Assembly: GCA_028701945.1 (NCBI GenBank)
Contig: JAQVPT010000024.1
Location: 1 to 20,309 of the forward strand
Length of the DNA stretch: 20,309 nt
Source: Bacteroidales bacterium
Lineage (GTDB): Bacteria > Bacteroidota > Bacteroidia > Bacteroidales > ML635J-15
Direction of reading: 5' to 3'
The notes under the pieces were generated by a model. It did not search any database and had not been told where the DNA came from. It saw only the letters and a program-made list of their open reading frames with translations. This document shows positions 13,465 to 20,309 of the stretch, piece by piece. Position 1 is the stretch's first letter, and each line of letters starts with the position of its first letter. The position numbers and the translations under genes are program-made.

Positions 13465-14913
13465 CTATGTTCTCATAGATGCACTAGACTTGATTTTTTT
13501 ATATCCAAATACGATATTACAACCCATTCGCAGATTAATATTAGTTGCTTTTTGTGGCCATATCATATTTGTGAAACTATCGGTAACTAAGTACCACTGC
13601 ACTGGTCCGAGGCGAGCTGAAAGTCCAAAACCAATATGATTAGCGGTATGGTGAGCTAATGAATATGTAAGATGAGCCGAAATGCATTCGGTAAGATTTG
13701 AATTAACTCCAATCGTTAATGAGTGCATATATGATTTGCGGTAAAACTCGCCACGATAAAGAGCTGTAAAATGTAATAGTTCATGAAATTTATATTTTCC
13801 TCCAATATAGAAACTTGTAGGTAGCCATGTCATGTAACCAGTTTCTACGAGACTGGGTTTGAAAATATTAAACAAAGTATCGGCAAAATCTTTTAGAGAT
13901 TCATCCATTTCTTCATCATTTTCCCATAATTCGACTTCTAAACCATGAAAATCATATTCTCCTTTACTTAAAAAGTTTTGGGGATTTGTGTTCCAGCTTA
14001 TAAATCCAAAATCGGTAATTGAAGCATATAAATCAATTTCAGGAGTAAGTTTGTAGGAAGCTCCGAAATCAAAACCTAAACCAATATTTTTAAGATTGAG
14101 AAAATAACTTGCTGGATTATCTTCAAATGCTGTCATAGACGCTTCGTTTAAAGATATTCCTGCAGAGTCCACTTCTAGCATGTTCATATCGAAATAAACG
14201 GGCAATGAACTATGCATTTTCATGTCAGTGGTAAATGTCATTGAATAATCTTCAGGGTCTGTATATAATGATAATTCTTTAAAGTTTGTATTTACATTAG
14301 CCATTCCAAACAGAATTTTTGCTCTACCGCCAAAACTCAGTTTATCGTTTGCTTGCATAGACCCACCCACAGCAAATTCTCGATAATGTGTAAAATCGAC
14401 ACCAAATCCACTAAAATCGTGAGGTTTATTTTCTTGCATGTACGGCATGTTTCCGTTTAATGTAAATTCAAAAATATCATAAGGTAAAGACATCCCATAC
14501 TTGAATTTTTCTGTGATTGCAACGGTAAGAAACATGTTTTCCAATTTAAAGCCAAGATTTAACAGCTCAATTTGGGTATCGAATCTCATGTGAGTTGTTT
14601 TTTTGAGCTTATCCATAAAGAGCGGAATATCTAAAACCAAATTGTCGGCTTTATCGCCTTTCCCCATGTGCAATATATGGTTATAGTAAAAAGAGTTATT
14701 ACCATAATTGAAATAAATTGGCGGAGGCAATTGTCCTACTATTGGAACAAGCAATCCACCAATATGAAATTTATATGGAACATCGACAGAAGGATTAATG
14801 AACTGCGTTTGCATTACTCTGTCCATATTATACATTGTTAGTGCTTGTTGTGCACCTGCACTTGCAAAGACTCCAGCAAAAATAAACAATAATATATATC
14901 TTTTCATTTTCAT
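13465..14913 (-). CDS. DUF5723-like outer-membrane beta-barrel protein
   Basis: I place the start at the ATG at 14913 (482 residues), because MKMKRYILLFIFAGVFASAGA-QQ then forms a clean signal peptide; a second ATG two codons later is equally possible. An ATG at 14949 in the same frame would add 12 polar residues and overlap the previous gene. The mature part consists of alternating amphipathic strands (for example L-T-x-G-V-N-S-N-L, F-G-L-S-A-R-L-G) with aromatic ends, as in an outer-membrane barrel. The early Q-F-I-N-P-S segment and overall shape fit the Bacteroidota-specific DUF5723 family, whose function is unknown. It follows the lipoprotein gene by 10 bp. The family name is from memory of the pattern, not a search. 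Confidence 0.75.
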   Translation of the reverse strand: MKMKRYILLFIFAGVFASAGAQQALTMYNMDRVMQTQFINPSVDVPYKFHIGGLLVPIVGQLPPPIYFNYGNNSFYYNHILHMGKGDKADNLVLDIPLFMDKLKKTTHMRFDTQIELLNLGFKLENMFLTVAITEKFKYGMSLPYDIFEFTLNGNMPYMQENKPHDFSGFGVDFTHYREFAVGGSMQANDKLSFGGRAKILFGMANVNTNFKELSLYTDPEDYSMTFTTDMKMHSSLPVYFDMNMLEVDSAGISLNEASMTAFEDNPASYFLNLKNIGLGFDFGASYKLTPEIDLYASITDFGFISWNTNPQNFLSKGEYDFHGLEVELWENDEEMDESLKDFADTLFNIFKPSLVETGYMTWLPTSFYIGGKYKFHELLHFTALYRGEFYRKSYMHSLTIGVNSNLTECISAHLTYSLAHHTANHIGFGLSARLGPVQWYLVTDSFTNMIWPQKATNINLRMGCNIVFGYKKIKSSASMRT

Positions 14914-14923
14914 TGTTTTATTA

Positions 14924-16594
14924 TTAAAATTCATTTGAAATTGAGTCAATATTTCCTTCTACTCCGAGGTCAACTTCAAAACCTATATCGAATTTTATTC
15001 TATAATCTCTATATATCTTCATAACTGTTCCAGCTGAGGCATTTGTTGTATTTACTTGACCAGTATAAATTGCATATTTACATGTCTCCAATTTTTTGAG
15101 CCTTGCGTCAACATATTCAATTTTAGTAACTTTGCGGCTAAAGTCCAAGACTCTTCCATCAGCATCAACTTGTGCAGCTGAAAGTAATCTTTCTTCGTAA
15201 GTATAAAATAGAGAATCTAACACCACATAATTTTCGTCAGTAAAATATACCTGTCCAAAAGCTTCGATGGGGAATCCATTTTGTATGTCTATCCTAACCA
15301 TTAGTCGCTTAAGTGGATTGTAATCACTTTGAAGGTCAGTCAAATCAACTTTAGCAGTATCCCTTGAATGCCAGTTGTAAAGATATCCCCACATAGGCAA
15401 TTCCATGATTACCTCCACTTCAATCTGTGAATCGTCGATAACAAAATTATGGTGGTCCAAACCGGCAGGATTGGTAGTTGCTCTAGCTTTAAATTGTATC
15501 CATTTAGGTCTGGCATTAACAACATCGTCAATATTTGAGTTGGTTCTATTGATTTTTAATGAGTCGAGCATTCTTTGGCCAACTACGATTGCATAATTCA
15601 CATCATAAGGATTTGCTGGTCCAATTGGCAAGTTATTGGCATCGTCTAAAATATTCATATCTCCTTGTAAATCAGAATGAGCTACCAGATGGTCAAAGTA
15701 GAATTGCGACGGCACACCATAAGAGTTCCAGTAATAAATTTTAAATTTTGGATCCATAAACAAATACGATTCAATATCCCACTCTTCACTTTTAAATAAT
15801 GAAATATCAATTGTGTCACTTTCAAAAAACAATGTGTTTTCACCAAAATAGCCATGCATAATCTTATACTGCATTGTTTTCATGTTCACATCGAATGATA
15901 CAGTTCCACTATTAGGTACTTCTCCAGACCAAAACAATGTTAGTCTTATCTCGACAGGAATTTCATTAAAATTAGCAGGAGTTTGTGTCATATCAACATT
16001 ATAACCTGTAAAATCATTGTTAAGACTAACAACATTCCCTCCACCAGGAGTATAAGTAAAACTTGTTGAAAACGGAACACCGTTTTTTGTAACAGAAGGA
16101 AACTTTACATAAAGCCTTGCCGAATGGAAAAACGTTGAATTTGTAGCTATATCCATTATACCTGTTTTAAATATGAGGCTATCAATTTCAGCTTCAGCAT
16201 TAAACATCGAAAAAGTCAAATAATCTGTATAAATATAACTGACAGTATCACCAGGGGAATCAAAACCTACAAAACTTATGTCTGGACTTTCAACAGTTCC
16301 GCTTATATTCTGATCATTTATAAAAATAATATCGTTAACTTTATTTGAAGAAACTCTCGCTAAATACTGCAACGACACGTACCCATCGTCATTGTCAATT
16401 AGTAGTCCTGTGGAGTCATACATCTGAAGTGCGTCTGTAAATGACAAATCGCCCCATGCAACAGGTGCAGCAAAGCTTGCCTCATAATTTATTTCTTTAT
16501 CCCATTTATCAAAATTAAAATTATCTTTAACGCACGAGAAAACTGATACCATTAAAATTAATGCTATCAACAAGTATTTAAATTTTGTTTTCAT
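14924..16594 (-). CDS. Large lipoprotein of unknown function
   Basis: A 556-residue protein with a lipoprotein signal: a positive start, hydrophobic core and lipobox V-F-S-Cys21. Acidic and polar residues follow the cysteine (VKDNFNFDKW). The rest is rich in beta-strand patterns with many D and N turns and no motif I recognise. Its context between a membrane-anchored propeller protein (5 bp upstream) and a predicted outer-membrane barrel (10 bp downstream) suggests the three work together in the envelope. No enzymatic residues are evident. Whether it stays at the inner leaflet of the outer membrane or is surface exposed cannot be decided. Confidence 0.85.
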   Translation of the reverse strand: MKTKFKYLLIALILMVSVFSCVKDNFNFDKWDKEINYEASFAAPVAWGDLSFTDALQMYDSTGLLIDNDDGYVSLQYLARVSSNKVNDIIFINDQNISGTVESPDISFVGFDSPGDTVSYIYTDYLTFSMFNAEAEIDSLIFKTGIMDIATNSTFFHSARLYVKFPSVTKNGVPFSTSFTYTPGGGNVVSLNNDFTGYNVDMTQTPANFNEIPVEIRLTLFWSGEVPNSGTVSFDVNMKTMQYKIMHGYFGENTLFFESDTIDISLFKSEEWDIESYLFMDPKFKIYYWNSYGVPSQFYFDHLVAHSDLQGDMNILDDANNLPIGPANPYDVNYAIVVGQRMLDSLKINRTNSNIDDVVNARPKWIQFKARATTNPAGLDHHNFVIDDSQIEVEVIMELPMWGYLYNWHSRDTAKVDLTDLQSDYNPLKRLMVRIDIQNGFPIEAFGQVYFTDENYVVLDSLFYTYEERLLSAAQVDADGRVLDFSRKVTKIEYVDARLKKLETCKYAIYTGQVNTTNASAGTVMKIYRDYRIKFDIGFEVDLGVEGNIDSISNEF

Positions 16595-16599
16595 AACAA

Positions 16600-19371
16600 T
16601 TAGTCTTCATTTACAGTGTAATTATACAACAAATTTTCTTGACCACCAACAATAAGATTGAATTTATTCGCTTCTGTATTTAAATATCCTATACTAAACG
16701 GTGTTAGTCCAAACAATGGGAATCCTTGAAATAATGATCCATCACTATTAATTAAATATATCTTACTACTCTGAGGACAGACGACACCTACTTTAATTTG
16801 GTTGCTTGGAAAACTATAAAAAACAGGTGCGAAACTTGCTTTAGATTCGAGATTATACGTCATAATCAACTTTTTTTGTCTGTTATAAACTTCTAATTTC
16901 TTATCATCAAGAAACACATAATCCATACTACCATCTGAATTAATGTCCTTTAGTGCAAAGAAATGATTTTGTGAATACTCACCAAGTGCCAATGAGTCTT
17001 GTCTTCCATCGAGATAAAAGAACCTCAAAACGCCTTTGTTGTCGGTGGTTACAAAACGTGGATCTGTGTATGTAAAATCGTAATAAATACTGTTTCTATC
17101 GGAGAAAGTAAATTTGGTTAGATATTCATTTTTAGTCTCGCCTTTTCGATTTAGAAAATAAGCCTTAAACTTATCATGGAAAACGATGTAATCCTCTCCC
17201 GAGATATTTTGATGATATATCTCTGTACTAACAACATTTTCGGTTAATCCAAACTCCCAACCTTTTACAATATTCCCTTCCTTATCATATAAATAGACAT
17301 TGTTATCGCTGCATGGAATAATAATTCTATAATTCTTATCATTATTATAATCCATAAGCGTCAACGGTGCAGTAGCAGAAGCTCGAAGCTTTACGGGATA
17401 TTTCTCAACGTAATTCCCTAATCTGTCTATAAGGTGTATTTTATTTTCGGTGGAAAAAAGGTATTGTAATCTGCCATTATTGTAGCGGTCTATTTGATAA
17501 ATCTCGCTTTTAATTTTCTCATCCAATTTTATTTTCCAAATTTCTCTCCCACTGTTGCTAAGTAGATAGAGATTGTTTTTGTGATCCTGAACGACAATTT
17601 CTTTTGAGTTATTATCGTGATTTATAACAAGTGCTGGTTTATTTGCTACAATTGTGTCAAGACGACTTTCCCATACGGTTTTTGGTTTATCGGTAACATA
17701 CTCAGAGTGTTTAATCACAAGATTATTATATAACATGTCATTGCTCTTATTTATCTGGAAACCGATGTTCCCAAATCCATATATTAAGTCTCGGTATTCA
17801 TCAAAAATAGTTGTGGTTCTCGCGTTAAACAAATCTTTAAATAATTCATACCCGTTTATCATTGAGAGATACATGAACATGTTTGATTGTTCTGAAAAAT
17901 TATCGAGAAAAAGATTGTGCTCTATACTTGTTTTAAGTGTTTTATTTAGCAAAATATCATAAACTATCTTAAATAGCGAGTTCTTCGAATTAGCAAAAAT
18001 CATAAAATTATTTACACAAGTAACGTATTTGCCTGAGCACCTGTTAAAATAGGGTCCAAAAAGCATTTCTGGCAATCCCTCAAATGGCAAAACATAAACA
18101 TCTAAAGATGTTTTCTCGTCAACATACAGTTTTTCTTTATACAGATTATTCGATTGCCCAGTAGTTGATTTAATTGAATTAAATATACCTTGCAACTGCA
18201 TTTCAGCAGCCGATTGAGACTGTAAATTAATTATCAGATAGGAATTTTGAAAGATATCGTTTTTTCCATTATCTGTTACTGCAAAACACACTTCATTATT
18301 TACCATAGGATAGAACACAGAATTGATATCTAATCCAGTTTGCGATTTTACTTGGCTGTATTTATCCAAATAATCTTGTTTTAGTCCGAGTTGTTCCAAG
18401 TAAGCAATAAGGTTTTCTTTAAAAGTATCGGGATTTGTAAAAGCTAAGGATAAATAAAATGCCGTATTGTCGGGAAGAGCATCTACAACTCTCAGCTTTA
18501 CGGGTTCTTGAGTTTGCAAAATATTAGTAAATCCTATGGTAGAATCGCAAGCTTGCGAAAATCCGTTAAATTTAACGCCTGTAATATTTGAATTAAAATC
18601 TAACTCTGCCCATGATGAAAAATTATTCAGGCATGTTAGTAGGTTTGTTTTATCATCAGCAAATTTATCGGCTAAAACATCAGAGAACAAACGCATATTA
18701 ACGTAAAAATTAGCGAGTTCTTTTTTTCCAGCAGTTTTATAAACCGATTTAAAGTTATTATCTGTATCACACAAAGATTCTTCACTTAACAATCTGTCGA
18801 TGGACTTTTCGACCAAGCGTTGTGAGAAACTCGCAACAAAAAGCCCGTTTTTAACATAATAATATAAATTAGGTAAGTTATCCGTACTTTTAAATTCACA
18901 TAAATTGACAGTTTTATAATCTCTTTCGCTAATTTTGCCAATGACAGATAATTTACTACTATAATTTGCTGCAACTTTATTGTCCTTTTCCTCAGTAATA
19001 GATTTTACCACCAATAATTGGCAAAATGGATTTGCTCCTTCGGGATGAAAAGACCAAATTAGCTTAGATTTATCGTTTCCGTCAATTTGAAAATCAATAA
19101 TCTTCAAACTATCGAGATAATGTAAAATTGAGTTATCAAGCTCTAACTGCATAATATTTGCAAAATTAGCAACAAGACCATTGTCAGATTTTAATAAATC
19201 AATAAAATTTGCTGGATAATTAACCTCGATAATCATGGCTGCCTCAACTGGAATGGCAACAATCGGCTCTGATTTAATGTTCTTTTTAAAATCAAACAGA
19301 TATACCACTGCCAACACAATCAGTACCAAAGCTACTGCAATTCCGGCAATAAGAAATATTTTCTTCTTCAT
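16600..19371 (-). CDS. Membrane-anchored protein with DUF3352-like region and C-terminal beta-propeller
   Basis: A 923-residue protein. Residues 1-27 form a single uncleaved membrane anchor (basic start, then about 20 hydrophobic residues), placing the bulk in the periplasm. Residues about 35-560 contain two related-looking segments beginning IPVEAAMIIEVNYPANF and ALPDNTAFYLSLAFTNPDTF, a pattern reminiscent of DUF3352; this is tentative. From about 590 on, short repeats of the kind I-x-L-I-D-R-x-G-N and V-Y-L-Y-D-K-E-G-N, as well as I-Y-L-I-N-S-D-G, indicate a PQQ/FG-GAP-like beta-propeller, with a calcium-type loop D-I-N-S-D-G-S-M-D. Such proteins bind partners rather than catalyse. It is the first gene of the six-gene minus-strand run. 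I find no good -7 element upstream; TATTTTTA near 19400 on the minus strand has one mismatch. Confidence 0.8.
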   Translation of the reverse strand: MKKKIFLIAGIAVALVLIVLAVVYLFDFKKNIKSEPIVAIPVEAAMIIEVNYPANFIDLLKSDNGLVANFANIMQLELDNSILHYLDSLKIIDFQIDGNDKSKLIWSFHPEGANPFCQLLVVKSITEEKDNKVAANYSSKLSVIGKISERDYKTVNLCEFKSTDNLPNLYYYVKNGLFVASFSQRLVEKSIDRLLSEESLCDTDNNFKSVYKTAGKKELANFYVNMRLFSDVLADKFADDKTNLLTCLNNFSSWAELDFNSNITGVKFNGFSQACDSTIGFTNILQTQEPVKLRVVDALPDNTAFYLSLAFTNPDTFKENLIAYLEQLGLKQDYLDKYSQVKSQTGLDINSVFYPMVNNEVCFAVTDNGKNDIFQNSYLIINLQSQSAAEMQLQGIFNSIKSTTGQSNNLYKEKLYVDEKTSLDVYVLPFEGLPEMLFGPYFNRCSGKYVTCVNNFMIFANSKNSLFKIVYDILLNKTLKTSIEHNLFLDNFSEQSNMFMYLSMINGYELFKDLFNARTTTIFDEYRDLIYGFGNIGFQINKSNDMLYNNLVIKHSEYVTDKPKTVWESRLDTIVANKPALVINHDNNSKEIVVQDHKNNLYLLSNSGREIWKIKLDEKIKSEIYQIDRYNNGRLQYLFSTENKIHLIDRLGNYVEKYPVKLRASATAPLTLMDYNNDKNYRIIIPCSDNNVYLYDKEGNIVKGWEFGLTENVVSTEIYHQNISGEDYIVFHDKFKAYFLNRKGETKNEYLTKFTFSDRNSIYYDFTYTDPRFVTTDNKGVLRFFYLDGRQDSLALGEYSQNHFFALKDINSDGSMDYVFLDDKKLEVYNRQKKLIMTYNLESKASFAPVFYSFPSNQIKVGVVCPQSSKIYLINSDGSLFQGFPLFGLTPFSIGYLNTEANKFNLIVGGQENLLYNYTVNED

Positions 19372-19482
19372 AAACCAAGTAATATTTTCGTTAGTTTTGT
19401 AAAAATACTATACTTTATATGAATAATAATGTAATATACAATTATAAATTAACAATCGTTAGTTAAGAAATTCATTGAACAA

Positions 19483-19515
19483 TTGTAAGTTATATTATTT
19501 TATTACCGATATTTG
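19483..19515 (+). promoter_or_regulatory. Candidate promoter of the lytic transglycosylase
   Basis: GATATTTG at 19508-19515 differs from TAnnTTTG in one base, and TTG at 19483-19485 lies 22 nt upstream of it. The -7-like element ends 19 nt before the ATG. The region 19372-19534 is a divergent intergenic space shared with the minus-strand run, and I see no other element in it. Confidence 0.4.
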
Positions 19516-19534
19516 CAGTGCAAAAATTGACTTT

Positions 19535-20309
19535 ATGATTAGAATTGTTCTTTTGTTATTATTTCAAATAGTTTTTATAATATCGTTGTTCGGCAAAGAT
19601 GATGGAGGTAAGACTATAGCTTCGTCTCAGGTAGAAACTAAAAACGAACTTGCAAGTATTTATAAAGTAATAGACAATTCTCTAAACAGTCTATATGACT
19701 CTGCAAACATTTGGTGGACAAGTCAATATATGGTTAGTGATAGTATATTAAATACGCCTTATCCATTATATCCGCCATACATTTACGAACAAAGAATAAA
19801 CTATCTTAACGAGCTTAGTCCGATAAAATTTAATTACAACCAACATGTGCAGGTTTATATTGAGGCTTATGGATTGCGTAATCGCGATAAGATGCAGCTT
19901 GTGATGAGTAAGTCAATGTATTATTTCCCGATATTTGAAGAATATTTAAGCAAATATGGATTGCCCTTAGAGTTAAAGTATCTCGCAGCGGTTGAATCGG
20001 CCTTAGACCCAAACGCTATATCAAAATCTGGGGCTGTTGGTTTATGGCAATTTATGAAACCCACAGCAGATTTATTTGATTTAAAACTTACTTCATATAT
20101 TGACGAGAGACGAGATGTTTTTAAATCTACTGATGCCGCTTGCAGATATTTAAAATATTTATTTAATACATTTGGTGACTGGCAACTTGCTCTTGCTGCA
20201 TATAATGGAGGTCCTGGAACTGTAAAAAAAGCAATCGCACGCAGTGGAGGGAAAACAAATTATTGGGAACTACGACCATATTTAAGTAATGAAATGCAAA
20301 ATTATGTCC
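19535..20309 (+). CDS. Lytic transglycosylase, SLT domain, MltD-like (C-terminus beyond window)
   Basis: The frame runs open from the ATG at 19535 to the window end, giving 258 codons. Residues 1-20 are a signal peptide-like hydrophobic start. The segment around L-K-Y-L-A-A-V-E154-S-A-L-D-P-N-A, then S-K-S-G-A-V-G-L-W-Q-F-M and later L-A-A-Y-N-G-G-P-G-T-V are the hallmark motifs of the family 1 SLT fold; Glu154 is the catalytic acid that cleaves the MurNAc-GlcNAc bond of peptidoglycan. The preceding region (Y-L-N-E-L-S-P-I and F-P-I-F-E-E-Y-L) is like MltD of Bacteroidota. LysM domains may follow beyond the window but cannot be seen. It is divergent from the minus-strand run. Confidence 0.92.
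   Translation, partial: MIRIVLLLLFQIVFIISLFGKDDGGKTIASSQVETKNELASIYKVIDNSLNSLYDSANIWWTSQYMVSDSILNTPYPLYPPYIYEQRINYLNELSPIKFNYNQHVQVYIEAYGLRNRDKMQLVMSKSMYYFPIFEEYLSKYGLPLELKYLAAVESALDPNAISKSGAVGLWQFMKPTADLFDLKLTSYIDERRDVFKSTDAACRYLKYLFNTFGDWQLALAAYNGGPGTVKKAIARSGGKTNYWELRPYLSNEMQNYV

Noticed and set aside
14914..14949. Upstream ATG at 14949 as start of the DUF5723-like gene
   Set aside because: It would put 12 polar residues before the signal peptide and overlap the lipoprotein gene; the ATG at 14913 gives a normal signal peptide.

Overview
The window reads as chromosomal DNA of a member of the Bacteroidota, close to a Bacteroidales/Marinilabiliales-type bacterium. It is AT-rich, several genes are preceded by the phylum's TAnnTTTG -7 element, and it encodes typical Bacteroidota envelope proteins: an MBG-repeat surface protein, a DUF5723-like outer-membrane protein and an FHS-family sugar transporter with a large insertion. 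I see no phage, insertion sequence, CRISPR array, rRNA or tRNA.

Layout. (1) 1-4040, minus: a giant secreted protein cut by the left edge, with a seven-bladed FG-GAP-like propeller, an ASH/choice-of-anchor-D-like domain and eight MBG repeats. (2) 4244-6737, minus: comF and gltX, separated by a perfect 16-copy heptamer array that starts just behind the gltX stop codon. (3) 6967-9240, plus: an FHS-family sugar transporter behind an operator-like palindrome, then a small PLD-type protein ending in a four-cysteine knuckle. (4) 9587-10656, plus: rpsT with a clear promoter and terminator, then radC. (5) 10883-19371, minus: a tightly packed run of six genes. Read 5'->3' these are a membrane-anchored propeller protein, a lipoprotein, a DUF5723-like outer-membrane protein, an O-antigen-ligase-family protein, guanine deaminase and 3-methyladenine DNA glycosylase. 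(6) 19535-20309, plus: a lytic transglycosylase cut by the right edge.

How the genes may work together. The first three genes of the minus-strand run look like one envelope assembly spanning inner membrane, periplasm and outer membrane; this is the best candidate for an undescribed system. The last two, guaD and mpg, overlap by one base (TAATG) and are probably translationally coupled. The sugar transporter and the PLD-type gene may be co-transcribed.

The most unusual non-coding signal is a family of 7-nt (sometimes 8-nt) repeats. They begin 2-5 nt behind the stop codons of comF, gltX, radC and mpg, always in the same orientation relative to the gene. A 19-bp perfect palindrome also occurs in two intergenic regions, and in one of them its core recurs three times at exactly 28-bp spacing.
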